Assembly: GCA_018971775.1 (NCBI GenBank)
Contig: JAGXAB010000015.1
Span: 1 to 64,000, forward strand
DNA length: 64,000 nt
Origin: Cyanobacteria bacterium REEB67
GTDB taxonomy: Bacteria; Cyanobacteriota; Vampirovibrionia; Obscuribacterales; Obscuribacteraceae
Direction of reading: 5' to 3'
Under the pieces are notes generated by a model, which was not told the DNA's origin, did not search any database, and was given only the letters and a program-made list of their open reading frames with translations. The translations under genes and the position numbers were made by a program. Shown here piece by piece: positions 15,940 to 25,415 of the stretch; position 1 is the stretch's first letter; each line of letters begins with the position of its first letter.

Positions 15940-17838
15940 TTGGCCGTTAGCGGGGCATGTCATTTGCAAAAAGGCCAATGCGCCCTCCTGGCGCCAAAGA
16001 AAGAAACTTATTACCCCAAACTCCAGTCGGACCCGCAACTGGGTGGTGAAGGCTCGGGCTTCCCGCCAGCATTTTGTGTTGCCGCTGGCCAACAGAACCG
16101 CATCGTTCTGGGCATCGATCTCGGCAGTCAGTATATGCGTGTCTCGGCTCTGGACGAAGACTATGTCAAGCCGATAGTCCTGGCCACAGCCACCACCCTC
16201 GGCCTTACCGATGCCGGCTACTGGGGACTGGCGCCGGACGGACTGGCCGCCGGACAGGGTAATCAATTTCGCTCGCTGATCCGGGCAGCCCGCACCAAGC
16301 TCGGCACGGACTGGCATTGCCTGCAGGAAGGCGAAGTGGTGGACGGCGAGACTCTGACCAGACTATTGCTCTACAAGATGACGGCGCTGGCCAGGGCTCG
16401 TTCGCAAAAGTCTTTGCGTGATGTCGTTTTGACTGTACCGGCTTCATACACGAGCATGGAACGCAAACAACTAAAAGCAGCCTGCCAAGACATGGAGCTG
16501 AGCGTCGTCCAGCTGATCAACGAGCCGACCGCCGTGGCGCTTGCCTATTACGTCGGCAGCCTGAAAAAAGGCGGAGATGAGGGCAATTTCCTCCTCTTCC
16601 ATATGGGAGCGAGCAGCTGTGCTGCCACCGTCTATAGCATCGTCAACGGCATCCTGGAAATAAAAGCAACAAGCGCCGAACACGGCCTGGGCGGACAAAG
16701 TTTTGACGAAATAATCGTCGACTTTCTGGTGGACACATTCACGGCGCGCTGGGGAGCCAAGCCCCATCTGGACGAGCAGACCCTGCAACGCTTCGAGCAG
16801 GAGGCGGCAAAAATAAAGCAGGGCTTTGCCTTCGCCGGCACGGTTTTTTACAAAATTACCAACCTCGCCTTCGATGGGCCGACCGGCGGCTTCAAAAAAC
16901 TATCATCGCCGGCGGTGCCAAATGGCCAGATTTTCCTGGAAGGTCAGGTCAGTCGAGAAACGTTCGACTTCCTCACCCATAGCGCCGTGACAAAAGCCGT
17001 CGGTCACGTTTACAAAGCCCTGGCAGAGTCGCAAATCCCGGCCGAATCGATAAAGAAGATGCTCGTTTGCGGCGGTGCCACACTCCTGCCGACCTTACGT
17101 GAAGCCCTCAGCGAGGTCGAAGGTATAGTCTCTGCCGAGAGGTTGGACGATGATATGTTGCCGTCGCAAGGAGCGGCATTTCAAGCAAATCTGATCTGCG
17201 ATTCTATTCGCGATGTCGTGGTCTGGGACTTGCTCACCCAGCCGATCAACTTGATCCGTGAAGATGGCGGCACCACCCCACTCATCGCCGCAAATACCCC
17301 GCTACCAGTCACGGCTTATAGCAAGATTGCCATTACCGGCAATACCATAGTCATCCGCCTCAGTCAGGGAGATGCGCAGGATGAAGCCAGCCTTTCCTGC
17401 ACGGAACTGGTGATCAACAATTGCCCGCCAGCTTCGGCGAACGCTGCCGACAATGCACTCCCAAATCAGCATGACGAAGATCACGGCAATCAAATCGAGC
17501 TGGCCGTGCGCGTCAATCAAGACGGCATTATTTCGTATGGCGCCCGCCATATCGGCCTGGGCGTGGCCCTGCTGGTAACAGCCCTGCAAGATGAAAAAAG
17601 ACATTACAAACAGGGGGTCGAACGCTTTTTGAGCGCCAGCGATATCGACGTGAGCGGTCCAAGAGCGCAGCGGCTGGCCCGTATATTAAACATGCCGTTG
17701 CGACTTTTGCCGGGCGCGCTGCGCGGGCTTGGTTACGTCGCCGAACAAATTGTTAGTGGTCAGGCGATCGAGCTTGCCCTGCGCAAAATCAAAACTGAAC
17801 GCCGGCGCAAAAAAGTAAAACCGATAGACGAGAAATAG
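15940..17838 (+). CDS. Divergent Hsp70/DnaK-like ATPase-fold protein
   Basis: 632 residues from TTG 15940; the first 50 have no counterpart in Hsp70 and the true start may differ. The actin/Hsp70 fold shows in phosphate-1 LGIDLGSQ (Asp60), VVLTVPASYTSMER, the connect motif INEPTAVALAYY, and the adenosine motif MLVCGGATLLPTLREAL. Phosphate-2, normally DLGGGT, reads LLFHMGASS, so the Asp and the glycines are lost and ATP hydrolysis may be weak or absent. The substrate-binding half is short, and a helical Arg/Lys-rich end (ERRRKKVK) replaces the lid. It is followed after 51 bases by a TIGR02391-like gene, probably co-transcribed. Confidence 0.85.
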   Translation: MAVSGACHLQKGQCALLAPKKETYYPKLQSDPQLGGEGSGFPPAFCVAAGQQNRIVLGIDLGSQYMRVSALDEDYVKPIVLATATTLGLTDAGYWGLAPDGLAAGQGNQFRSLIRAARTKLGTDWHCLQEGEVVDGETLTRLLLYKMTALARARSQKSLRDVVLTVPASYTSMERKQLKAACQDMELSVVQLINEPTAVALAYYVGSLKKGGDEGNFLLFHMGASSCAATVYSIVNGILEIKATSAEHGLGGQSFDEIIVDFLVDTFTARWGAKPHLDEQTLQRFEQEAAKIKQGFAFAGTVFYKITNLAFDGPTGGFKKLSSPAVPNGQIFLEGQVSRETFDFLTHSAVTKAVGHVYKALAESQIPAESIKKMLVCGGATLLPTLREALSEVEGIVSAERLDDDMLPSQGAAFQANLICDSIRDVVVWDLLTQPINLIREDGGTTPLIAANTPLPVTAYSKIAITGNTIVIRLSQGDAQDEASLSCTELVINNCPPASANAADNALPNQHDEDHGNQIELAVRVNQDGIISYGARHIGLGVALLVTALQDEKRHYKQGVERFLSASDIDVSGPRAQRLARILNMPLRLLPGALRGLGYVAEQIVSGQAIELALRKIKTERRRKKVKPIDEK

Positions 17839-17889
17839 AGGCGGCATAATCTAAAATAGCACGTCAGCATCTCTCTGGAAAGGCAAAAG

Positions 17890-18702
17890 ATGAATCAGCT
17901 TCCCCCTGTACCAGCACTCGGACTCACTATCATCCAACCCAAAGAAAGGGTGGAAAAAGCAATCGACGAAATGACCGCCAAAGGTCGCAGCATGTTGCAA
18001 AAAAAGGCCGACTCGCGCGAGATGATGGAACAGCTCAAGCGCTATAACTGGTCCTGGGTGCTGGAGACATCCGAAGCTCTGCGTCAATGCTTCTCATCGG
18101 AGAGTGTGCCGCTTTACTTCGCCTCCAATGTTTACTTCGTGCCCAGCTTAAAAGCCGATGATTTCGAGCGTGATCTCGATGAATTTCCCTATGTTGTCGG
18201 CGGCCGATTAGATCGCTTGAACGGCTTCCGCAAAATGGTGGCAGTCATACCCGAGCCTCCCTGCGGAGATTATCTGAGCGCTCTCATGCATCCGGCCATC
18301 TATCACTCCACCTGGCGTGCTTTTGAACTCGGCCACTATGGCCAGGCTGTAGCGCTGTGCGTCAAGGAGGTGGAAGACCACATTAGCCTTGCCGTCAGCG
18401 GTAATATAAACGCAAAAGGGGCGGATCTGGTTCGCCAGGCTTTCGACCAGGAAAACGACGGCCCCCTGCTCAGCCCCGAGTCGACCGCTTCGGAAAATCT
18501 CGGCATCGCTGATGTTATGGCCGGATTTTTCGAGCGCTACAAGGGCATTCCTGCCAGCGCCCCGCTCAGCATCCAGCAAGCGGCTCGAGTTATGTCGCTG
18601 GCCAGCTATTTGATGTACACCCTGGAAGGCATTCACCGCGCTCCGGCAGAAGAGCCGAAGGAAGCGGAGCAGCCTTATGAGTTTGAGTTTTTGAAAGAAT
18701 AA
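17890..18702 (+). CDS. TIGR02391 (Ymh)-like C-terminal domain protein
   Basis: 270 residues, start ATG 17890 with GAAAGG about eight bases upstream. The first 130 residues are unrecognized. From about 133 the sequence follows the TIGR02391 'hypothetical Ymh' pattern: HPAIYHSTWRAFELGHYGQAVALCVKEVEDHI, then GADLVRQAFDQENDGPL, a second helix around DVMAGFFERYKGI and the closing RVMSLASYLMYTLEGI. In typical members the second helix is followed by RNPxAH; here that motif is missing (GIPASAPLS instead). The family is common on plasmids, prophages and defence islands with unknown activity. Neighbour: the degenerate Hsp70-like gene just upstream. Confidence 0.65.
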   Translation: MNQLPPVPALGLTIIQPKERVEKAIDEMTAKGRSMLQKKADSREMMEQLKRYNWSWVLETSEALRQCFSSESVPLYFASNVYFVPSLKADDFERDLDEFPYVVGGRLDRLNGFRKMVAVIPEPPCGDYLSALMHPAIYHSTWRAFELGHYGQAVALCVKEVEDHISLAVSGNINAKGADLVRQAFDQENDGPLLSPESTASENLGIADVMAGFFERYKGIPASAPLSIQQAARVMSLASYLMYTLEGIHRAPAEEPKEAEQPYEFEFLKE

Positions 18703-18729
18703 TTTTACCTGCTGACGTTTCTGACGACT

Positions 18730-20757
18730 TCACCTCAGCTCGCCGCCCGTCTCATATTTGAATGAAATCAAGGGAAATTCCGCGCTCAGAGCGGAAACGT
18801 CATCTGGAGATATTTTGACACAGCCGCTAATGTTCACAATTCTCAATTTTTCTTTTCCGCGGCAAAACTCTCTCAGTCCATTGATACTGATTTTGGTGCG
18901 ACTGCAATCAAATCGGTGCAAGCCATTCATTGCTCTTAAATAGACGAAACCAGCGTCATCGAACGCTGTCGAAGCGATAAGTAAATCGCCAAGGTGCAAT
19001 GATTTGAGCGGTTTCAAGGCCTCGCTTGTAATGCGACCGTTGCCACAGAGACTTAGATAGTTCAGATTTTTGCATCTCGCCAAAACAGACACATCGTCGT
19101 CGCTAAAATCATTGGATGACAAATTAAGAGATTCAAGATTTTTCACCGCAGCCAGGTGGCCGATACCAACATCCGATATGTTAGCTTCCTTGGCTGTAAT
19201 GATAGTCAGTTTTTTAAGGTCTCGAAGATTTCGGGCACCAATATCATTGAAATTGGAAATGTTCAAATTTACCCTTTGCAATTTAGAATTGGAAAATCTG
19301 GCCAGACTGCTGTTATCGATTTCGCATTTGGTGAGCGATATCCCTTCGAGAAATTTGCAACCTGCAATTTCTCTGAAGTCAGAATCGACCAATGTTACTT
19401 CCGAAGCGCAGAAACTACCGCTTTTCCTAACTTCTGCTAGCGCTCGACTTAGTTTAGCCGGGGTAATCAACGGGTAATTGACCTCTTTTGGCATCGAAGT
19501 TGAGTCCGGCATCAAAATGGTCACGGCTTCAGACCCCCCGGATTTCGGCCGGACCTGTTTGGCTGAAGGCACCTGCCCCTGACGGGCTTGAAAGGCAAAT
19601 AAAGCAAAACAAACAAGTGAGGCGACGACAAAAAAGATAACCGTAGAGATTGTCAGATAGTTTTGGTTATTACTAATAGAAACGTTTTCGTGATCGTCGA
19701 TGCTTCCAGCGGCGACGCTTCTCTCGGTGCCAATGTTGCGGTCGATTCGAGAAGATTTCTCTCCAGAGGCACCGAAATCCCGTTCGATCTGTCCTATCTT
19801 TTCGATCTTTTCGAGCGCTGCTTCCACATCAACAATTGTTTTGATTCGCAGCTGCGGATCTTTGGCCAGCATTGAATAGAGTAAATCTTCCAGAGCCAAC
19901 GGAAAATTCAAACCTCCGGACGCCTGTTTAAGACTTGGCACGGGAGCGTTCTGGTGGGCAAGCATGGTGCTGAATGAATTCACACCCATGTAAGGCGGTT
20001 TCCCTGATAAAGCCTCAAAAAGAGCACAGCCACATGAGTAAATATCGCTCTTTTCGGTGACAGGCAAACCCTGCGATTGCTCGGGACTCATGTACAGAGG
20101 GCTACCAAAGATACTGCCACTGGCAGTCAGCTTTTGCGCTTCCGCTGTCGAATCGACCAGCGCTGCAATGCCAAAGTCGACGATTTTTACCTGCGATTCC
20201 TCGCTTTTATCTGTGATCTTCGACAGAAAGATATTGTCCGGCTTCATGTCACGATGAACTATGCCCTTTTGGTGCGCAGCCGAAAGGCCACTAAAGACTT
20301 GCGAAAAAATCGACAGGGCCTCTGATATTGCCAAACGCCCTTTTTCCTTGATGCGATCGCCGAGTGTCTGACCGATCAAAAATTCCATCGTGTAGTAAGG
20401 CACCAGCCCGTCCGTTGTGCCGAAATCGAAAATTTGAATGATATTGCGATGATTTATCCTGGCGATTGCTTTTGCTTCTCGCTGAAAGCGCAACTTCGCC
20501 TCGTCACCCAAATGTCCTGATTTGAATGTTTTTAAAGCCACCTCTTTATCGAGCAAGAGGTGTCTGGCCAGATAGACACAGCCCATGCCACCGCTACCAA
20601 GAAGCTTTGAGATACGAAATTTTTCGTCTATCACCTGACCTTCAAGGTCATCAGGTAAAGTCGCCAACGAATCTTGAGAACTACCTTCGGCGATTATCTT
20701 CTGAGTTGCCAGGTCAAAAAAGCTGGACCTGGACTGGTCTTCACGCTCAGTCCTCAT
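18730..20757 (-). CDS. Transmembrane Ser/Thr protein kinase with extracytoplasmic leucine-rich repeats
   Basis: 675 residues. The kinase domain (about 47-315) is complete: LGSGGMGCVYLAR, VALKTF lysine, HRDMKPDNIF catalytic loop, KIVDFGIA (DFG), and SPLYMSPEQ. A single membrane helix follows near 365-390 (YLTISTVIFFVVASLVCFALFAF). The C-terminal 240 residues are short leucine-rich repeats of the ribonuclease-inhibitor kind (VKNLESLNLSSNDFSDDDVSVLARCKNLNYL). The topology puts kinase inside and LRR outside, like a receptor kinase. GAGG lies about ten bases before ATG. The DUF4239 gene is the nearest upstream gene on the same strand (18 bases), so they may form an operon. Likely activated by autophosphorylation; ligand unknown. 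Confidence 0.93.
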   Translation of the reverse strand: MRTEREDQSRSSFFDLATQKIIAEGSSQDSLATLPDDLEGQVIDEKFRISKLLGSGGMGCVYLARHLLLDKEVALKTFKSGHLGDEAKLRFQREAKAIARINHRNIIQIFDFGTTDGLVPYYTMEFLIGQTLGDRIKEKGRLAISEALSIFSQVFSGLSAAHQKGIVHRDMKPDNIFLSKITDKSEESQVKIVDFGIAALVDSTAEAQKLTASGSIFGSPLYMSPEQSQGLPVTEKSDIYSCGCALFEALSGKPPYMGVNSFSTMLAHQNAPVPSLKQASGGLNFPLALEDLLYSMLAKDPQLRIKTIVDVEAALEKIEKIGQIERDFGASGEKSSRIDRNIGTERSVAAGSIDDHENVSISNNQNYLTISTVIFFVVASLVCFALFAFQARQGQVPSAKQVRPKSGGSEAVTILMPDSTSMPKEVNYPLITPAKLSRALAEVRKSGSFCASEVTLVDSDFREIAGCKFLEGISLTKCEIDNSSLARFSNSKLQRVNLNISNFNDIGARNLRDLKKLTIITAKEANISDVGIGHLAAVKNLESLNLSSNDFSDDDVSVLARCKNLNYLSLCGNGRITSEALKPLKSLHLGDLLIASTAFDDAGFVYLRAMNGLHRFDCSRTKISINGLREFCRGKEKLRIVNISGCVKISPDDVSALSAEFPLISFKYETGGELR

Positions 20758-20775
20758 AAGCTTATTACCTCAATC

Positions 20776-21579
20776 CTACTTGACCAGTGGGTCCGGCGGC
20801 TCTGCCTTGCTCTTGTCGCCGTTAAACCCGAGCACCGACGGCCGGAAATAAAAAGCGCCCTTCTTGATCAAAAGCTCGCTTCGATAGGGATTTTCAAAAA
20901 GTCGCACCAATAAAAGATTGAGTGTGACGAAGAGAGCAACAAAAACAGTGAGCAAGGTCTGCGTTCCAGCGCTCTCTACCCAGAAAAAATAAGTAAAAAG
21001 AATAATCATCACAGCACCGGTGCAGAGCACCACCCAGACAATCGATGATAAGCCGCGTTTGCGCGCCGACATGCGATAGCGACGCGCATCGGAGAGCCGC
21101 TTCATTGAATCGAGTACGGAAGAAAAACATGCGCTCTCTTTATTGGTTGTCGGCTCCAGAGCAGAAACGCAATTCCACAAGCCCTGGTATGCGGGAATGC
21201 TGAGCTCCTGGGCGCCACCTTCGGCGATTTTCTCCCAGTCTTCCGCCTGCACGACTGTGTAATACCACTGCAGGTAAGAGCGCACGCGATCAGCCTGCGA
21301 CCGGGGCAGACCGCGACAGATATTGGAAATGTCCGAACAACTGCTCGCCTCGGCCTGAGCCATCATTTTAGATTCGTCAAATTTGGACTGGACATTGACG
21401 ACGATCAAACCGAGCAAAATCGAGTAGAGGGTGCCTACAACCGAGATGAAATAGCCAGCAATCTCATGATGCTTTTTGAAATCGTGACGTCGAAAAGTTT
21501 TGCGCACGGCCACCAGACCGATGACGCTACAGAGCACGCCACCGCCGACCAGTAAAATCGATTCGTCTATTACGCTCAT
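20776..21579 (-). CDS. DUF4239 (bestrophin-like) membrane protein
   Basis: 267 residues from ATG 21579 (a TTG at 21585 is also possible). Two N-terminal helices (ILLVGGGVLCSVIGLVAV; EIAGYFISVVGTLYSILLGLIVV) hold the family's GxxxSVVGTLYxxLLG pattern. A cytoplasmic helical middle (about 70-180) is followed by two more helices (IVWVVLCTGAVMIILFTYFFW; LLTVFVALFVTLNLLLVRLFENPY). This layout matches DUF4239, which is distantly related to bestrophin channels. It precedes the kinase-LRR gene by 18 bases and is probably co-transcribed. Confidence 0.8.
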   Translation of the reverse strand: MSVIDESILLVGGGVLCSVIGLVAVRKTFRRHDFKKHHEIAGYFISVVGTLYSILLGLIVVNVQSKFDESKMMAQAEASSCSDISNICRGLPRSQADRVRSYLQWYYTVVQAEDWEKIAEGGAQELSIPAYQGLWNCVSALEPTTNKESACFSSVLDSMKRLSDARRYRMSARKRGLSSIVWVVLCTGAVMIILFTYFFWVESAGTQTLLTVFVALFVTLNLLLVRLFENPYRSELLIKKGAFYFRPSVLGFNGDKSKAEPPDPLVK

Positions 21580-21635
21580 GCTCAAATCTCAAGGCACTCA
21601 GGGAAAAGAAAATAGCACATTTGAAGCGCAGTCGC

Positions 21636-23228
21636 TCAATCGGGCAACCTCTTGAAAAAGCGGTAATGTTCGCTGCTGTGGACCAGATCATAGTGTCGGA
21701 GGGCAGCAAGAAGGCCGTAACGCTCGAGATAGGCCTTCAGATCAAAATCATTGGGCAGGGCAAAACAGCCGGTGGTGCGCACCACCACCAGTGGTGCCTG
21801 ACCTTTTTCCAGATCTTCACCCAGGCACTGCATCAGATTTGTCATCTCTTTGTCCACATGAGCCTGGTCGACCTTGCCGGATTGGAGCAGACTTTGATAA
21901 ATCGGTACCGGAAACATCCAGAGATAACGAGAGCCGGGCCAGAGATCAGCAGCAGCCATGCGCACGAACCAGGGCGTGTCTGTGGTATCGAGATAGGCAA
22001 CGCGGCTGCCCCGGGGGACCAGTTGCGGCACAAGCACCTCCCATTCGGCATGCAGGCGTGTATGCACGCCGGCCAACCATAAAGATGAGGCAAGTACACC
22101 AGCGCAAGTGACAAGCAGCGCCAGGACCAAACGACTCACCGCCTGCATCCTGGCAGTCAATTGAGCAAAGGAAATGGCCAGCAAAATGAGGGCGGCGGCC
22201 ATCATCGGTATACCGTGATAGCACCAGCCCTTGTGCTGGACCTGGACGAGGATCAGACCGCAGATAATCTGAAAAAAAGCAGCCCAGGCCAGAGTTTTGA
22301 GAGGCTTCGGAAATTGGTTGGTCTTGCCCATTGATGCAATGGCAAAAAAGATCAGCGATATTGCCACCAGCGTCAAAGTCGGATACCAGACCGAGGAGAA
22401 CATAACGAGAGCGGCGTGTTGATCAAAGGCGGAATAGCCGGCACTGAGTAAGGGCGCCAGATAATTGAAAAGATACTGGCGCGCCAGACTCGGCATGAGC
22501 AAGAGCGCGGCGGCGTAAGCGGCGCCACCGGCGCTGAGAGCGGCCAGCTCCGCTACAAAGAGATAAGGAGCCTGCCCGCGCCGACTCCAGAGCACAAGCT
22601 CGAGGAAGAGCGGGCAGAGCAAAAAATAGGGCTTGAAGCAGATCATCAAACCAGCCAGGAAGCTGACAAGCGCAATCAGGGGCCGATTAAAAACGACACC
22701 ATTCAGTCGCGCCCAACGCAACAAAAGATAGGGCAGCCAGGCCAATACAAGGATGTGTTCACGTTGCCCGAAATCATATGTGGTAAAAGCCGAAAGCGTC
22801 GCCATAGCAAGTAATAGTGCGCCGGCGCAGGCGGCATCGATCGGACCGCCGGCCGAGGCGCTGCCGATCAGACCGTCCGCGCCCGCGCTCCCGCGGATAC
22901 TGCAGCGCAGGATATAAGCCGTCACACAGAGCGAGACGATCGCAAAAGCGCTGCAAGTAACACTGCCGGCGAGCAAAAGAGGCAAGGACATCAACCTAGC
23001 CAGAGCGGCCGGAATGACCGAGATAAAAAAGACCAGGGGTGGATTGAGATCGAAAAAATCGACATAGATTGTCTGACCGCGCAGGAGCAATTCACCGCAC
23101 TGCAGGTACATGGCCACGTCGCCGGTAATGGCATCGTTAATGGTGGCACGCCAGATGGCCAGCACCAGCAGGATAGCCAGAGCGGCAAAAAAATAAGACT
23201 TCTCGCTGACCGACTTGAGGGCTGTCAC
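21636..23228 (-). CDS. GT39-like polyprenyl-phosphate sugar transferase (membrane)
   Basis: 530 residues with about 10-12 hydrophobic helices. The first external loop carries the catalytic Asp of GT-C transferases (ITGDVAMYLQCGELLL) and the second acidic site in YVDFFDLNPPLVFF, as in ArnT/PMT-type enzymes that use a lipid-linked sugar. The C-terminal 130 residues form a soluble periplasmic part with GSRVAYLDTTDTPWFV. Such enzymes add sugar to lipid A, proteins or cell-surface polymers; the acceptor cannot be told. It starts 44 bases from the TetR gene end, but the operon relation is unclear. Confidence 0.8.
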   Translation of the reverse strand: MTALKSVSEKSYFFAALAILLVLAIWRATINDAITGDVAMYLQCGELLLRGQTIYVDFFDLNPPLVFFISVIPAALARLMSLPLLLAGSVTCSAFAIVSLCVTAYILRCSIRGSAGADGLIGSASAGGPIDAACAGALLLAMATLSAFTTYDFGQREHILVLAWLPYLLLRWARLNGVVFNRPLIALVSFLAGLMICFKPYFLLCPLFLELVLWSRRGQAPYLFVAELAALSAGGAAYAAALLLMPSLARQYLFNYLAPLLSAGYSAFDQHAALVMFSSVWYPTLTLVAISLIFFAIASMGKTNQFPKPLKTLAWAAFFQIICGLILVQVQHKGWCYHGIPMMAAALILLAISFAQLTARMQAVSRLVLALLVTCAGVLASSLWLAGVHTRLHAEWEVLVPQLVPRGSRVAYLDTTDTPWFVRMAAADLWPGSRYLWMFPVPIYQSLLQSGKVDQAHVDKEMTNLMQCLGEDLEKGQAPLVVVRTTGCFALPNDFDLKAYLERYGLLAALRHYDLVHSSEHYRFFKRLPD

Positions 23229-23271
23229 GCGGCGGCTAACCAGGAAATAGGAAGGGATCGGGGACCGCTTG

Positions 23272-23970
23272 CTACTTTACACCATCGGCCGGTTGTCGCA
23301 GGCAGGCGAGCTCAAACACTCTCACTACTTCGTCGGTCAAGCGCTCGGCCTCGAAAGGCAGCAGTGTGCGACCATGCAATATGTTTTGCTGAATCGAATA
23401 GTGCACAAAAGTACCGATCAAAAGACGGGCGAAAGCCTCCGGATCAGGACAATAAATTTCCGGGTGATCACTCAAGAAATTAGTAAGCAGAGCCAATCCG
23501 GGTTTGATTGTCGCCTTGGTGAAGAGTTCGGCAATCTCGGGAAAGCGCTCCGATTCGCTCATAATCGTCCGCTGTAATTTGATGAAAATCGGATCGCGAT
23601 GCCGGGAGATGAAAGTTTCTGCAACCATGCGGATCACCATGGCCGGGGGCACGTCTTTCACCGCCTCCGGTCGAAAATTTTCTTCCACTTGACCGATGGT
23701 CACAGCCGACACGGCGCTGACAAAAAGGCCTTCCTTATCCCCGAAATGACTGTAGATAGTCTGTTTGATCACACCGGCGCGCTCGGCGACCATATTCATG
23801 CTGGCGCGCTCATAGCCGTTTTCGAGGAAGACTTCGATAGCGGCCCGCAACACTTGTTCGCGTTTCTTCTTGGAAAAACCGGTCAGTTCGGAGGCACTCT
23901 CGAAGAACTCGCCCTTACCAGGCGAGGGGTTTAGCGATTCTAAAGCTGAAGACTTCTTTCTGGCGACCAT
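23272..23970 (-). CDS. TetR-family repressor of the divergent ABC exporter
   Basis: ATG 23970 is chosen because it begins the conserved region; the frame is open to 24036 but that part overlaps the operator. About 232 residues. The helix-turn-helix is at about 37-80 (KKREQVLRAAIEVFLENGYERASMNMVAERAGVIKQTIYSHFGDKEGLF). The C-terminal ligand domain resembles AefR/AcrR-like proteins that sense lipophilic compounds. It is divergent from the HlyD-ABC-OMF genes, with a palindromic operator between the starts; the classic expectation is repression of both, relieved by a pump substrate. Confidence 0.92.
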   Translation of the reverse strand: MVARKKSSALESLNPSPGKGEFFESASELTGFSKKKREQVLRAAIEVFLENGYERASMNMVAERAGVIKQTIYSHFGDKEGLFVSAVSAVTIGQVEENFRPEAVKDVPPAMVIRMVAETFISRHRDPIFIKLQRTIMSESERFPEIAELFTKATIKPGLALLTNFLSDHPEIYCPDPEAFARLLIGTFVHYSIQQNILHGRTLLPFEAERLTDEVVRVFELACLRQPADGVK

Positions 23971-24007
23971 TAACTTTTGGGTAATCTTGAACGGAGAGGG
24001 AAACAAC

Positions 24008-24027
24008 ATCATACCAGTTGGTATGAT
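24008..24027. promoter_or_regulatory. Palindromic operator for the adjacent TetR repressor
   Basis: ATCATACCA-GT-TGGTATGAT: nine-base perfect arms. It lies between the divergent repressor and HlyD genes, 44 bases before the HlyD start. Each arm contains TATGAT, which could serve as a -10 box on the respective strand, so binding would block both promoters. Half-sites nearly match those near 42297-42319. Confidence 0.75.
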
Positions 24028-24071
24028 ATTCGCCACAGGAAATCAAGGCCGCTCGAAGGTAAAAAAGTCCC

Positions 24072-25415
24072 ATGTCCAGCGCTGACGGCTCAGGCCGCCC
24101 TCCCGAATCGATTAAAAATTCCGCACCCGAGGGCCAGCCCCCGGATCACAGACAGGCGGCGGACGGCGCTAAAGATGCAAAAAAAAGCACCGGCATCAAA
24201 AAAATATTAAAGCCGCTGACGATCGTCATTATATTGATGGTCCTCGCCGGCCTCGTCACGATGCAAATCATCCGCAATAAACCCGAGGGCAAACCAGGCT
24301 GGCTGCGCATCAGCGGTCGTATCGAAGGTTATGAAGTCAACGTCGGCGCCAAAATAGCCGGACGGGTGATGAGCATATCCAATCGCGAAGGCGAGGAAGT
24401 CCAGGTCGGCCAACCAATCGTCAAGCTCAGCGACGAGGACATCCAGGCCCAGCTCAATGGCGCCAAGGCCCGCTATCAGGAATCGCTCGAGACCGTCAAG
24501 GAATCGGAAGCTCAACTGAGGGCAGCCCGCGAGCAAGTCGACCAGGCCAAACTCAATGTCAGCCAGGCAGTCGAAGATGCCAAAGGCCGAGTCGAGCAGG
24601 CCTCGGCCAATGTAGCCAGCCAGAAAGCGCTACTCAGCCAGGCCAATGCCAATGAAATCCAGGCGAAAGCGGATCTGGAACTGGCTCGGGTACGCAAGAA
24701 GCGCTATGACGAACTGGTCGTCAAAGGCGCCGTCACCCAGGACGAGGACGACCAGGCCCACGCCACCTATGATAGTGCAGTCGCTACCGTCGATGCCCGC
24801 AAAGCGGCCGTGGTCGCCGCCGCCCGTCAGGTAAACAGCGCGCAGGCGGCCCTGCTCCAGGCCAAGAGCAATTTGCTCAATCCGCCTATTCGCTTCAGCC
24901 AGCAGATGATCAATACCCGCAACGTCTCTCAGTACGAAGCGAGCCTGGCCAAGGCCAAACACGATGTCAAAAACGCTCAGGCTTCAATCGATGAAATCAC
25001 GGCCAATATCCAGTATCTCAACATCAATAGTCCGATCCACGGTGTCGTCACAGCTCGCACTGTCGAGCCCGGAGCGGTAGTGGCCGCCGGTCAGACGGTA
25101 CTGTCGCTAATCAATCTGGAGACTGTTTTCCTGCGCGCTTATGTACCGGATTACGAAATCGGCAAGGTGCGTCTCAATCAAAGAGCGCTCGTCTATTACG
25201 ATTCAGAGCCGAAAAAAGGCTTGGAAGCGAAGGTAATCGAAATCGATCCACAGGCCAGCTTCACCCCCGAAAACATCTATTTTAGAGATGACCGGGTCAA
25301 GCAGGTTTTTGGCATCAAGATCTTGATCGAAAATCCGGCCTATTACGCCAAGCCGGGCATGCCCGCCGACGCGGATATCGATATCGCAACCGATTCCGGA
25401 GCCAGACATAGTTGA
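24072..25415 (+). CDS. HlyD/YbhG-type membrane fusion protein of an ABC exporter
   Basis: 447 residues. A cytoplasmic Pro/Lys-rich start, one membrane anchor near 46-66 (PLTIVIILMVLAGLVTMQII), a biotinyl-lipoyl half (ISGRIEGYEVNVGAKIAGRV), a long coiled coil (about 125-315, rich in AQ/EA repeats), the second lipoyl half with INSPIHGVVTARTVEPGAVV, and a beta-barrel region. It links inner-membrane transporter and outer-membrane factor. It overlaps the following ATPase start (TTGA at 25412-25415), showing translational coupling. The TetR operator lies just upstream. Confidence 0.93.
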   Translation: MSSADGSGRPPESIKNSAPEGQPPDHRQAADGAKDAKKSTGIKKILKPLTIVIILMVLAGLVTMQIIRNKPEGKPGWLRISGRIEGYEVNVGAKIAGRVMSISNREGEEVQVGQPIVKLSDEDIQAQLNGAKARYQESLETVKESEAQLRAAREQVDQAKLNVSQAVEDAKGRVEQASANVASQKALLSQANANEIQAKADLELARVRKKRYDELVVKGAVTQDEDDQAHATYDSAVATVDARKAAVVAAARQVNSAQAALLQAKSNLLNPPIRFSQQMINTRNVSQYEASLAKAKHDVKNAQASIDEITANIQYLNINSPIHGVVTARTVEPGAVVAAGQTVLSLINLETVFLRAYVPDYEIGKVRLNQRALVYYDSEPKKGLEAKVIEIDPQASFTPENIYFRDDRVKQVFGIKILIENPAYYAKPGMPADADIDIATDSGARHS

